In this document: in pieces, positions 1 to 8,742 of the stretch
Position numbering within the stretch: position 1 is the first letter of the stretch
Layout of the letters: each line of letters begins with the position of its first letter
Assembly: GCF_007483665.1 (NCBI RefSeq)
Contig: NZ_VIQO01000001.1
Span: 248,001-312,000 of the forward strand
From: Catellatospora sichuanensis
GTDB taxonomy: Bacteria; Actinomycetota; Actinomycetes; Mycobacteriales; Micromonosporaceae
DNA: 64,000 nt
Direction of reading: 5' to 3'
Position numbers and translations under genes: made by a program
Notes under the pieces: model-generated
What the model was told of the DNA's origin: nothing
Databases searched by the model: none
What the model saw: only the letters and a program-made list of their open reading frames with translations

Positions 1-1088
<1,088 letters not shown>

Positions 1089-1108
1089 CCAGTCCGCGTG
1101 AGGGCAAG

Positions 1109-1152
1109 GAAGGGCACCTTCTTATCGCTTTGCGATGTAGAAGGTGCCCTTC
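1109..1152 (+). terminator. Long hairpin terminator after acnA
   Basis: Perfect 14-bp arms, GAAGGGCACCTTCT at 1109-1122 and its reverse complement at 1139-1152. The loop itself contains a second 5-bp stem (ATCGC TTT GCGAT). It starts 20 bp after the acnA stop, which fits transcription termination. There is no strong T-run, as is common in actinobacteria. Confidence 0.75.
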
Positions 1153-1240
1153 TTCACGCTCCACCCACGCGGACCTGGACCGGAGCACCCCGGCTGCGGC
1201 AAGCCCAACGCGGCACGGGGGGCGCCGGGGCGCCGGGGAT

Positions 1241-1301
1241 GATCGCTGCTTCGTGTCGAAATCTTCGGTCTGGCCCGAGGAAGTGACACGAAGCGGCGAT
1301 C
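1241..1301. repeat. Intergenic palindromic repeat, family A copy 1
   Basis: Arms of 17 bp (1241-1257 and 1285-1301) pair with one mismatch: GATCGCTGCTTCGTGTC against GACACGAAGCGGCGATC. The same arm sequence recurs at 32063-32135 and 58478-58540. It lies between acnA and the pirin gene, both on the plus strand, after the acnA terminator, so it is not simply the acnA terminator. Confidence 0.7.
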
Positions 1302-1337
1302 TTGGGAGCGGCGAGGGCGCAGAGCTAATGTCGTTGC

Positions 1338-2297
1338 ATGAGCAACGTTGAGACGGCGCCCGTCGAGACCGCCTGCGGGCACGAGCCGGTGCCGGACGGG
1401 CCGACCCACGAGCTGCTCCCCGGGCGCGAGGTCGTGCTCGGCGGCCCGCGCGGCATGACGGTCAGCCGTACGCTGCCGCACAAGGACCGCCGCATGGTCG
1501 GCGCGTGGTGCTTCGTCGACCAGTACGGCCCCGCCGACCACGACATGCGCGTCGCGCCCCACCCGCACACCGGGCTGCAGACCGTCACCTGGCTCGTCGA
1601 GGGCGAGGTGCTGCACCGTGACAGCGTTGGCAGCAAGGCTCTCGTCCGCCCTGGTCAACTCAACCTGATGACCGCGGGGCACGGCATCTCGCACTCCGAG
1701 GAGTCGCCCGTCCCGCGCACCGAACCGCTGCACGGCGTGCAGCTGTGGGTCGCGCTGCCCGACGCGGCCCGGTCGGTCGCCCCGGCCTTCGAGCACCACG
1801 CCGACCTGCCCGTCGTCGAGCGGCCCGGCGTCACCGTGACGGTGATCATGGGCGAGCTGGCGGGTGCGGTGTCGCCCGCGACCGCGTACACCCCGCTGGT
1901 CGGCGCGGAAGCCGCACTGGCCGCGGACGTGCAGGTCACGCTGCCGCTGCGCAGCGATTTCGAGTACGCCGCGCTGGTGCTCGACGGCGCGGCGCACGTC
2001 GACGGCGTACCGCTGGAGCCCGGGACCCTGCTCTACCTCGGCCGCGAGCGGACGGCGCTCGAGCTGACCACGGCCGTACCGGCGCGGGTGCTGCTGCTCG
2101 GCGGCGAGCCGTTCGCGGAGGAGATCGTGATGTGGTGGAACTTCGTCGGGCGCGGCCACGACGACGTCGCCGCCGCGCGCGAGCAGTGGATGGCGGCCGA
2201 CCCGCGCTTCGGCGAGGTCACCGGCTACGACGGCGCTCCGCTGCCCGCCCCCATGCTGCCGAACGCCCAGCTCAAGCCCCGAGGCCGCCGCCGCTGA
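1338..2297 (+). CDS. Pirin family protein
   Basis: A 319-residue bicupin of the pirin family. Pirins bind a metal; some have quercetin 2,3-dioxygenase activity and others act as regulators. The N-terminal cupin carries the pirin signature: H75 and H77 in APHPHTGLQTVTWLVEGEV, and H119 and E121 in MTAGHGISHSEE, matching the 3-His/1-Glu metal site. The C-terminal cupin ends with the family motif EEIVMWWNFVGR. The start is the first ATG after a long intergenic region. The physiological substrate is unknown. The gene stands alone, convergent with the RIO-like kinase gene. Confidence 0.93.
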   Translation: MSNVETAPVETACGHEPVPDGPTHELLPGREVVLGGPRGMTVSRTLPHKDRRMVGAWCFVDQYGPADHDMRVAPHPHTGLQTVTWLVEGEVLHRDSVGSKALVRPGQLNLMTAGHGISHSEESPVPRTEPLHGVQLWVALPDAARSVAPAFEHHADLPVVERPGVTVTVIMGELAGAVSPATAYTPLVGAEAALAADVQVTLPLRSDFEYAALVLDGAAHVDGVPLEPGTLLYLGRERTALELTTAVPARVLLLGGEPFAEEIVMWWNFVGRGHDDVAAAREQWMAADPRFGEVTGYDGAPLPAPMLPNAQLKPRGRRR

Positions 2298-2350
2298 CGG
2301 CCCGACCCGGCCGGGCCGCCGCCCAGGCGGCGGACCGCAGTCGCATACCA

Positions 2351-2425
2351 GATCCGCCGACCTGCCTGGCAAACGGGCGTATCCTGCCCGCTCTTCCGCC
2401 CGGTTGCCAGGCAAGTGCAACGATC
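2351..2425. repeat. Intergenic palindromic repeat, family C copy 1
   Basis: Arms at 2351-2379 and 2397-2425 share the core CTGCCTGGCAA-CGGGCG with a few mismatches. It is related to the elements at 17651-17727 and 54976-55050. It sits between the convergent pirin and RIO-like genes, where it could also act as a two-way terminator. Confidence 0.7.
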
Positions 2426-2437
2426 ATGGCCGGCGCG

Positions 2438-3367
2438 TCAGGTGCGCATGCCGGCTTCGGCCATCAGTTCGGCCGTGAGGGCCGCTTCGTCCAACCCGGA
2501 CAGGCCGCGGGCGGTGAACCAGGTCGCCACGTTGTGCACGTCGCGGGCCAGGAAGCGTTTGCCCTGCGGGTTGGCCACCACGTCCACGATCTGCGGCAGG
2601 TCGATGATGACCAGCCGCCCCTCGTGCACGAGGATGTTGTACGGCGACAGGTCGCCGTGCGCGTACCCGGCCCGGGCCAGCACCGTCAGGCCCAGCATCA
2701 GCTGCGCCCACAGGTCGGCCAGCCCCGCCTCGTCGGTGCGCACCTGTGCCAGCCGCGGCGCGGCGGTGCCGTCGGGCGCGCCGATGAACTCCTGCAGCAC
2801 CTCGGTGCCCAGGATCTGCACCGGGTACGGCGTGAACGGCGCGACGTCCAGCTGCCGGGCGATCTCCCAGAGCCGCGCCAGCGCGCCGAATTCGGCCGCC
2901 GCCCACTGCCCGGCGATGGCCTCCTTGCCGAACGCGCTGCGGTTGGCCATGGCCCGGTTGACCCGGGACTCCTTGTCCCGGCGACCCTCGAGGTAGCCCG
3001 CGTCGCGGTGGAACATGCGGTGGTCGTGGCTGCGGTAGCGCTTGGCCGCCAGCAGGCAGCCGCGTTCGGTGCCGGGCACGTGGCGGTGGAGCAGGAAGAC
3101 GTCGGCCTCCTTGCCGGTCTTCAGCACTCCGCGTTCCACGTCGACCGCGGCCAGCTCGGTGACGAGCCAGTCGGGGTGGGGCAACGGCCCGCGCTCGGTG
3201 GGGGTCGACAGGTCCCAGGTGGACCAGCGGTCACCGAATTCGGGCTTGTCGGGGGTTTCGTCCCACTCGACTTCCCCGGCGTACGACTTCTCGAAGGTCA
3301 GTTCGTCGTCGTCGAAACGGTTCCGGCGGTTGACGCGGCCGGCGCGCGGAAAGTCGTGCTCTCGCAC
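2438..3367 (-). CDS. RIO1-like atypical serine/threonine protein kinase
   Basis: A 309-residue protein of the bacterial RIO kinase branch. Visible kinase elements are the phosphate-loop region LKTGKEADVFLL (82-93), the ATP-anchoring lysine K109 in LLAAKRY, the catalytic loop HGDLSPYNILV (237-247) and the metal-binding IIDLPQ (254-259). The conserved YRSHDHRMF motif typical of RIO1 is at 111-119. Archaeal and eukaryotic RIO kinases act in small-subunit maturation; the bacterial role is not established. The start is a GTG with GAGGAG about 9 nt upstream. It is monocistronic on the minus strand. Confidence 0.88.
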   Translation of the reverse strand: MREHDFPRAGRVNRRNRFDDDELTFEKSYAGEVEWDETPDKPEFGDRWSTWDLSTPTERGPLPHPDWLVTELAAVDVERGVLKTGKEADVFLLHRHVPGTERGCLLAAKRYRSHDHRMFHRDAGYLEGRRDKESRVNRAMANRSAFGKEAIAGQWAAAEFGALARLWEIARQLDVAPFTPYPVQILGTEVLQEFIGAPDGTAAPRLAQVRTDEAGLADLWAQLMLGLTVLARAGYAHGDLSPYNILVHEGRLVIIDLPQIVDVVANPQGKRFLARDVHNVATWFTARGLSGLDEAALTAELMAEAGMRT

Positions 3368-3574
3368 TGGAAAAGCTCCTCGGTCGGAGAGAAGAAGTAA
3401 GAGGCGAAATGCGCGCAGCGCACAGCGACGGCAACCATTCGGCTCAACCCCCTTCTCTCCCGACCCGGATCAGTTTCCGGGATCTCGCACAACGCCGACG
3501 AGTCTTCCCTCGACCCCCGACCCCTGTCAACCGGTTTTCCCCGGCGACCCGCGTCACACCCGCCCACACGAAAC

Positions 3575-3629
3575 GATCATGAAGTTATGGCCCCGACACA
3601 CCGTCGAACCGTGCCATAAGTTCATGATC
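3575..3629. repeat. Intergenic hairpin (family D, single copy here)
   Basis: Arms GATCATGAAGTTATGGC (3575-3591) and GCCATAAGTTCATGATC (3613-3629) pair with one mismatch around a 21-nt loop. The base composition is far more AT-rich than the surroundings. It lies upstream of the RIO-like gene and just past the 3' end of the HAD gene, so it may terminate the HAD transcript. The remaining sequence between 3368 and 3574 shows nothing else I can identify. Confidence 0.65.
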
Positions 3630-3645
3630 AGCCCAAAAAGGCGGG

Positions 3646-4314
3646 TCAGCGGGCCATGCGGTGGGGTGGGTCGGCGGCGAGGACGGCGGCCACGGCTTGG
3701 ATGGCGCCCTCGGCGACGCGGGTGGGGCCGAAGCGGCGCTCGGTCCACTGGCGGCCGCGGTGGATCCAGACGCTGGGGATGCCGATCGTGGTCGCCCCGC
3801 CGATGTCGGCTTCAGGGCTGTCGCCGATCAGCCAGGCGCCGCGCAGCCGCATCCGGGCCCGTTCCGCGGCGATCTCGAAGATGCGCGGGTTGGGCTTGCG
3901 GCAGTCGACCTCCTGCGAGACCACCCAGTCGGCCACGAACCGGTCCAGGCCGGTACGCCGGATCTTGGCTTCCTGCTGGCGGGTCTCGCCGTTGGTGACT
4001 ATCACCGGGACCCAGCCGGCCTCCGCGGCGATACGCAGCGCGGCGCCCACCATGGGATCCAGCCGGGTGGCCTCGATCTGCCCCTCGTGCAACTCCTCCA
4101 CCAGGTCGATGACGGAATTGCGCAGTCGATACCGGTCACGGATCGCGTCGGCCAGATCCCAGCGCGAGGTCAGGCCGTCCGCGTCGGCGTCCACCAGCCA
4201 GTCGATGTCGTACGGCGGGGCGCTGATCTCGGACAGGAACCGAGTACCCCACATCCGGAAGGCGCCCTCGCGGTCGACCAGTGTGTTGTCGAGGTCCAAC
4301 AGCAACAGAGGCAC
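3646..4314 (-). CDS. HAD family hydrolase
   Basis: A 222-residue haloacid dehalogenase superfamily phosphatase. Motif I is LLLDLDNTLVD with nucleophile D7 and acid D9. Motif II is VIVTNGE. The motif III lysine is in CRKPNPRIF, and motif IV is WLIGDSPEADIGGA. A helical cap lies between motifs I and II. The substrate is not predictable. The start is a GTG preceded by AAGGTG. It lies 83 bp downstream of the DUF2637 gene on the same strand and may be cotranscribed with it. Confidence 0.9.
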   Translation of the reverse strand: MPLLLLDLDNTLVDREGAFRMWGTRFLSEISAPPYDIDWLVDADADGLTSRWDLADAIRDRYRLRNSVIDLVEELHEGQIEATRLDPMVGAALRIAAEAGWVPVIVTNGETRQQEAKIRRTGLDRFVADWVVSQEVDCRKPNPRIFEIAAERARMRLRGAWLIGDSPEADIGGATTIGIPSVWIHRGRQWTERRFGPTRVAEGAIQAVAAVLAADPPHRMAR

Positions 4315-4397
4315 GCGGGCACCTTACGTGACTCAGGACACGCTGGTGAAGCCCCCCTTTGTGCGGGAAACCTCGCGGAAACGAAATCGATGCCTGC

Positions 4398-5786
4398 TCA
4401 CACCAGATCCGCGTCCACGCCGAAGGTGTCCCGCTGCCGAACTGCCTTGATCTGGTTCTTGGCCCAGTTCTCGCTCGGCGTGCGCCCGTACTCCCGGGCC
4501 GTCCACTCGCGGACGAAAGCCGTGCTGACCTGCTCGCCGCGTGCCAGCGCCTCGCCGATCATCCGCTGGACCGGCTCCTGGAGGTGGTTGAGCATGCCGC
4601 GCGAGGTGATCTCACTGGTGTCCGACAGCGGCCGGTGGCCCATCGGCTCCCGCCCGGTCGGGGCGCTCAGCACCGACTCCAGGGTGGCCCGCAGATCCCG
4701 GCCCAGGATCGTGCCCCGCTCGTCACGCTCGGGAACGAGGTCCTGGGACACCGCGGCGGGCTCCGGCTGGAGGGGGGCCGGCGGAGGCTCGGGGACGGCT
4801 TCCGGCTGCGGCGTCGGCTGGTACACCGACTGCGGCGGGTATGGCTGGTGCCCGTTCGACTGGTGCCCGTTCTGGTGGTGCGGCATGGACTGGTGCGGCA
4901 TGGGCTGGTGGGACACCTGCGGCACGGCGCCCGGCGCCGCTCCTGGACGCCAGCTAGCCGTGCGGGCCCGGCGCACCTCCGCGCGGGCGTGCACCTCGAC
5001 CAGCTTGGCCTGCTGCTCCTCGCGGACCAGCTGCGCGCCGTACAGGCGGCGCTGGCGTTTGGCCTCGCGGGTGTCCTCCAGGTGCGTCAGCGCGTTGCGC
5101 ACGCTGGGCCGCAGTCCCTCCGCGGGCGGGTGCACGATCCAGGCCCGCCGGGCCGAGAACGTGGAGATCGGCGCGTAGAGCCAGCGCTGGCCGAAGCGCG
5201 GGTAGCGGGTCTTGAGCGCCACGTCGTCGTCGTAGCCGGCCATGAACTGGTCGAGCAGCTCGTGGAACATCGCCATGCCCGCGAACGACAGGAACGCCAG
5301 GTAGAGGCCCGCCCAGATGGACCACTTGTCGCGGCCGTGCACGAAGTTCAGGGTCGCCGAGACGGTCGCGGCGGCGAGCACGATCTTGTACGCCCGGCCG
5401 GGGTGCCGCCCGCGCTTGACCGCCACGAACGCCCACGCGCCGAAGGAGATGCTGATGCCGTCGAGGCTCAGCGGGACCAGGATGTTGGTCCAGTGATTCC
5501 AGCCCATGACGTCGTTGGCGAAACCGGTGAGGCCGATGAACGACACGCCCATCACGGCGAGCCAGACCAGCAGCGTCGGGATCAGCGCGGCCAGGAACAG
5601 GCCGGTGTCCTTGGTCTTCTCCGCGCGGGTGGCGTACGCCCCCGGGTTGGCCAGCCGGATGCCCCGCCGCCGCCCGGCCGAGCGCGCCAGCGGCACACCG
5701 ATCAGCAGGGAGATCGTCAGGATCGACACCACCAGCACCATCACCCACGTATCCACGTAGGTCGTGGTCAACAGCTCCAGGTCCAC
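4398..5786 (-). CDS. DUF2637-type multi-pass membrane protein
   Basis: A 462-residue protein. The N-terminal half has about five membrane segments (roughly 14-34, 62-83, 98-120, 130-150, 155-180), with text resembling DUF2637 (LSLDGISISFGAWAFVAVKRGR). DUF2637 proteins are frequent on actinobacterial plasmids and integrative elements. The C-terminal half is cytoplasmic: a basic/coiled stretch, then a Pro/Gln/His-rich linker with MPHQSMPHHQNGHQ-like repeats, and a final domain containing WTAREYGRTPSENWAKNQIKA that could be a DNA-binding fold. The start is a GTG after GGAGG. The function is unknown. No transfer genes are nearby. Confidence 0.75.
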   Translation of the reverse strand: MDLELLTTTYVDTWVMVLVVSILTISLLIGVPLARSAGRRRGIRLANPGAYATRAEKTKDTGLFLAALIPTLLVWLAVMGVSFIGLTGFANDVMGWNHWTNILVPLSLDGISISFGAWAFVAVKRGRHPGRAYKIVLAAATVSATLNFVHGRDKWSIWAGLYLAFLSFAGMAMFHELLDQFMAGYDDDVALKTRYPRFGQRWLYAPISTFSARRAWIVHPPAEGLRPSVRNALTHLEDTREAKRQRRLYGAQLVREEQQAKLVEVHARAEVRRARTASWRPGAAPGAVPQVSHQPMPHQSMPHHQNGHQSNGHQPYPPQSVYQPTPQPEAVPEPPPAPLQPEPAAVSQDLVPERDERGTILGRDLRATLESVLSAPTGREPMGHRPLSDTSEITSRGMLNHLQEPVQRMIGEALARGEQVSTAFVREWTAREYGRTPSENWAKNQIKAVRQRDTFGVDADLV

Positions 5787-5946
5787 AGCTCGTTTCCTCC
5801 CCGGCGGCCGCAGACCGTTGGCCTGCAGGCGTTTCGCGCGGTGTCGCCCTACTGTCCCCGACGCTCAACGCACGCCGGCCGCGGAGGATTCTTCCATGCG
5901 CCGGTCACGCGCGCATTGCGTCGCAGATCTGTCACCCAGCGTCAAG

Positions 5947-5958
5947 CCGTACGTACGG
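5947..5958. promoter_or_regulatory. Candidate AcnR operator upstream of acnR
   Basis: Perfect 12-bp palindrome CCGTACGTACGG, 36 bp before the chosen acnR start. Its GTAC cores resemble the GTAC-containing half-sites of the corynebacterial AcnR operator. It may serve autoregulation. It was found by inspection only. Confidence 0.4.
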
Positions 5959-5994
5959 ATTGCATGTGTGTCGCCGACCTGCGAAGATCGGCAT

Positions 5995-6567
5995 GTGCCC
6001 AGGGTGAGTCAGGATCAGCTCGATGCGCGCCGCCACGAGATCCTCGCCGCGGCCCGCGCCTGCTTCGCCCGGTATGGCTACGAGGGTGCCACGGTGCGCC
6101 GCCTGGAGCAGGCGACCGGGCTGTCGCGGGGCGCGATCTTCCACCACTTCCGCGACAAGGACTCGCTGTTCCTGGCCGTCGCCGAGGACGACGCGGTCGA
6201 GATGGCCGCCACCGTCGCCGCGAACGGCCTGGTGCAGGTGATGCGGGATCTGCTGGCCCACGCCCAGGACCCCGACGCGGCCGGCTGGCTCGGCACGCAG
6301 CTGGAGGTGGCCCGTCGGCTGCGCACCGACCCGGCGTTCGCCAAGCGGTGGGCGCAGCACAGCGAGGCGATCGACACCGCGACCCGCGAGCGCCTGCAAC
6401 GCCAGGCGGGCGCGGGCGTGCTGCGCGAGGACGTGCCGCTCGACGTGCTGACGCACTTTCTGGAGCTGGCGTACGACGGGCTGGTCAAGCGGCTGGCGAT
6501 GGGCGGCTCGGCCGACGACTTCGGCCCGGTGCTGGACCTGATCGAGGAGACCGTGCGCCGCCGCTGA
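5995..6567 (+). CDS. acnR: TetR-family aconitase repressor AcnR
   Basis: A 190-residue TetR regulator that closely resembles mycobacterial and corynebacterial AcnR, the repressor of aconitase. Recognisable features are the N-terminus MPRVSQDQLDARRHEIL, the HTH ATVRRLEQATGLSRGAIFHHF with the AcnR-typical FHHFRDKD, and the C-terminal segment ending DLIEETVRRR. I chose the GTG at 5995, giving MPRVS as in homologues; a GTG at 6004 is also possible, and the frame stays open further upstream. In related genera acnR directly follows acn. Here four genes on mixed strands separate them by 4.9 kb. The acnA promoter is outside the window. Confidence 0.88.
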   Translation: MPRVSQDQLDARRHEILAAARACFARYGYEGATVRRLEQATGLSRGAIFHHFRDKDSLFLAVAEDDAVEMAATVAANGLVQVMRDLLAHAQDPDAAGWLGTQLEVARRLRTDPAFAKRWAQHSEAIDTATRERLQRQAGAGVLREDVPLDVLTHFLELAYDGLVKRLAMGGSADDFGPVLDLIEETVRRR

Positions 6568-6911
6568 CCGGGCCGGTTGAATCGGATTTCCGGGCCTGAA
6601 CATGACGAAACCCGGGGGTACCGCGCGGGCGCGCGGGCCGGCTGGACAAACCGGACATTCCCCCGGGAATCGGGTGGCTCCCTTGGATTCGCCAGGGCCG
6701 CTGACACACGGCCTCGACGCTCCAGTCGAACCTTCAGGTATCGACAGAAGTGCAGTCGATGACAGCCGCCTAGCGGGCAGCCACCTCACGTGTCCTGTAG
6801 CTACTCAAAGCTGGACCACCTCCTTTCCCGTGTACCGCCGACATTAGTCACGAGATCCACGCATCGACAAGATATTTTCAAACGGGCATCCGGGCGCTAC
6901 AGTGCCGCCCC
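6568..6911. other. Intergenic region with a minus-strand Shine-Dalgarno and 12-codon ORF
   Basis: These 344 bases hold no long gene. On the minus strand a very strong ribosome-binding sequence, GGAAAGGAGGTGGTCC (6828-6813), is followed 10 nt after AGGAGG by TTG and a 12-codon frame (6808-6770) encoding MSSYRTREVAAR, then TAG. No minus-strand gene follows within the gap, because acnR lies antisense there. The right end (about 6840-6905) is AT-richer and probably carries the promoter of the plus-strand cassette starting at 6912. The left end (6600-6680) is GC-rich without a clear fold. Confidence 0.4.
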
Positions 6912-7016
6912 ATGGGCGCCCTCAAACCTTGGCATCTGCTCCTCGGCGGCACCGTCTGCTGCGCCACCGTGGTGGTGGTCGCACTGGTGCTGTTCCTGGT
7001 ACTACGTAAGAAATGA
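6912..7016 (+). CDS. 34-residue single-span membrane microprotein
   Basis: An ATG frame of 34 codons: the N-terminus MGALKPWHLLLGGTV, one hydrophobic span of about 22 residues (CCATVVVVALVLFLVL) and a basic C-terminus RKK. The stop overlaps the ATG of the dimethylargininase gene (ATGA), which indicates translational coupling. The first residues recall actinobacterial TatA proteins (GALKPWH), but the FG hinge and amphipathic helix are absent, so TatA function is unlikely. The function is unknown. It may be a membrane anchor or modulator for the cassette downstream. Confidence 0.6.
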   Translation: MGALKPWHLLLGGTVCCATVVVVALVLFLVLRKK

Positions 7017-7771
7017 GAACCGCCCTGGTCCGCGAGCCGAGTTCCCGGCTCGCCGACGGCATCGTCACCCACATCGGCCGCAGCGACATCGACCTGTCCC
7101 TGGCCCGCGCCCAGCACGTCGCGTACGCCGACGCGCTGGCCTCGGCCGGCTGGGAGGTCTACCCGGCGCCGGCCGCCGACGACTGCCCGGACTCGGTGTT
7201 CGTCGAGGACGCGGTGGTGGTCTGCGACGACCTCGCCGTGCTGACCCACCCCGGCGCCGCGGCCCGTCGTGGCGAGATCACCGGGGTCGAGCAGGCCGTG
7301 CTGGAACTGGGCCTGCGTACCGCGCGCATCGCGGAGCCGGGCACCCTGGAGGGCGGCGACGTGCTCCAGGTCGGCACGACCGTCTACGTCGGACGCGGCG
7401 GCCGCACCAACGCCGAGGGCATCCGGCAGTTGCGGGCGCTGCTCGCGCCGCTGGGGCGCACCGTCGTGCCGGTGCCGCTGGGCGAGGTGCTGCACCTGAA
7501 GTCCGCGGTGACCGCGCTGCCCGACGGCACCTTCCTGGCCCTGCCGCACCTGGTGCCGACCGGGCTGTTCCCCGCGGTGCGGCCGGTCGAGGAGGAGGGC
7601 GGCTGCCACGTGGTGCCGCTGGGCGGCGACCGGGTGCTGCTGGCCGCGTCCGCGCCGCGCACCGCGGAGCTGCTGGCGGACCTGGGCTACACGCCGGTCG
7701 TGGTCGACATCGGCGAGTTCGAGAAACTCGAGGGCTGCGTGACCTGCCTGAGCGTCCTGGTCTCCCGCTAG
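7013..7771 (+). CDS. ddaH: Dimethylargininase (DDAH)
   Basis: A 252-residue enzyme of the guanidino-group-modifying superfamily that hydrolyses N-omega-methylated arginines to citrulline and methylamines. The catalytic set is visible: D66 in SVFVEDAVVV, E113 in TLEGGDVLQV, H161 in EVLHLKSAV and nucleophile C245 in EGCVTCLSVL. Length and residue positions match Pseudomonas DDAH. The start overlaps the stop of the 34-residue microprotein. The membrane protein of the MNIO cassette begins 47 bp downstream, so co-transcription is likely. A metabolic link to that cassette is not known. Confidence 0.92.
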   Translation: MRTALVREPSSRLADGIVTHIGRSDIDLSLARAQHVAYADALASAGWEVYPAPAADDCPDSVFVEDAVVVCDDLAVLTHPGAAARRGEITGVEQAVLELGLRTARIAEPGTLEGGDVLQVGTTVYVGRGGRTNAEGIRQLRALLAPLGRTVVPVPLGEVLHLKSAVTALPDGTFLALPHLVPTGLFPAVRPVEEEGGCHVVPLGGDRVLLAASAPRTAELLADLGYTPVVVDIGEFEKLEGCVTCLSVLVSR

Positions 7772-7818
7772 TGGCGGTGATGGTCCATCATGAGGGCTCC
7801 CTCGTCGAAGGAGCTCCC

Positions 7819-8742
7819 GTGGCGGACACCTGGGGCATCCCTGGCCCCACCTTCCTGATGCTGTTCGCGGTCGCCGCGGTCGTCGTGCTGGTGGGCACGC
7901 TCATCCACCGGTCCCGCCTGTTCGCCGGCCCCGCCCAGGTCCGCGTGGACCAGCTGTCGCCCCAGCACACCGCGTACCTCAACGGCGGCGCGGCGCTGGC
8001 GGTGTACTCGTCGCTGGCCTTCCTGCGCCAGCACCACGTCGCCGCGGCCGACGACGCCGGCCGGCTCACCCGCACCGGTGGGCTGCCCCCGGGCGCGACC
8101 CCGCTGGACGCCGCGGTGCTGCACGCCGTGGGCAACGGCCTGCGCGCCAACCAGCTGCACACGGACCGCTCGGTGGCCGAGGCGCTGTCCGCGATCGGCG
8201 AGGAGCTGCGCCGCGGCGGCCTCACCGTCGGCCCCGACCTGCTGGCCCGCGCCCGGCGCGGCCCGCTGCTGCTGCTGGCCCTGTTCGTGCTGGCCGTGGT
8301 CCGGATCATCGCCGGGGTGGGCAACGACCGCCCGGTCATGTTCCTGGTGCTGGCGGCCATCCCGGTCGGCATCGTCGGCCTGGTGTTGTTCCTGCGCAAA
8401 CCGCGGCGCACCAAGGCCGCCGAACGCGCGCTGCTGCAGGCCAAGCGCCACTTCAACCATTTGCGACCGGCATCCCGGCCGGCCTGGGACACGTACGGAC
8501 CGGCACAGACCGCGCTGGCCGTCGGCCTGTTCGGCACCGCCGTGCTGTGGGCCGCCGACCCGGCCTTCGCCGGTGAGACCGGCGTCCCGGAACGCGACGC
8601 CGGCGGCGCCTACGGTCCCTTCGTCGACGACGTCGGCGGCGGATCGAGCGGCGGCGACAGCGGCGGCGGCTCGTCGTGCAGCAGCGGCTCCTCGTGCGGC
8701 GGCGGGGGTGGCTGCGGCGGCGGAGGCGGGTGCGGCGGATGA
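7819..8742 (+). CDS. TIGR04222-type membrane protein with Gly/Cys-rich C-terminal tail
   Basis: A 307-residue protein from GTG 7819, chosen because AAGGAG lies 5-6 nt upstream; an in-frame ATG at 7780 has no clear site. There is one N-terminal membrane span (about 11-32), a soluble middle beginning YLNGGAALAVYSSLAFLRQ, and two further spans around LLLALFVLAVVRIIAGV and VLAAIPVGIVGLVLFL. The last 35 residues are almost only Gly, Ser and Cys, with four cysteines in SSCSSGSSCGGGGGCGGGGG. The layout matches TIGR04222 proteins, which commonly sit next to DUF692 genes in actinobacteria. The stop overlaps the MNIO start (ATGA). I infer that the Cys tail could be the substrate of that enzyme; this is unproven. 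Confidence 0.75.
   Translation: MADTWGIPGPTFLMLFAVAAVVVLVGTLIHRSRLFAGPAQVRVDQLSPQHTAYLNGGAALAVYSSLAFLRQHHVAAADDAGRLTRTGGLPPGATPLDAAVLHAVGNGLRANQLHTDRSVAEALSAIGEELRRGGLTVGPDLLARARRGPLLLLALFVLAVVRIIAGVGNDRPVMFLVLAAIPVGIVGLVLFLRKPRRTKAAERALLQAKRHFNHLRPASRPAWDTYGPAQTALAVGLFGTAVLWAADPAFAGETGVPERDAGGAYGPFVDDVGGGSSGGDSGGGSSCSSGSSCGGGGGCGGGGGCGG

Noticed and set aside
1122-2420. Long minus-strand frame opposite the pirin gene
   Set aside because: Typical antisense shadow in high-GC DNA: Arg/Gly/Pro-rich text without domains, while the plus frame encodes a clear pirin.
3646-5786. Integrative element around the DUF2637 gene
   Set aside because: No integrase, replication or transfer gene, no tRNA attachment site and no flanking direct repeats were seen.
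6811-6827. Sequence CTGGACCACCTCCTTTC resembling the 3' end of 16S rRNA
   Set aside because: Only the anti-Shine-Dalgarno-like end matches; no 16S sequence precedes it. It is better read as a strong ribosome-binding site on the other strand.
6912-7016. TatA annotation for the 34-residue protein
   Set aside because: Only the first residues resemble TatA; the FG hinge and amphipathic helix are missing.
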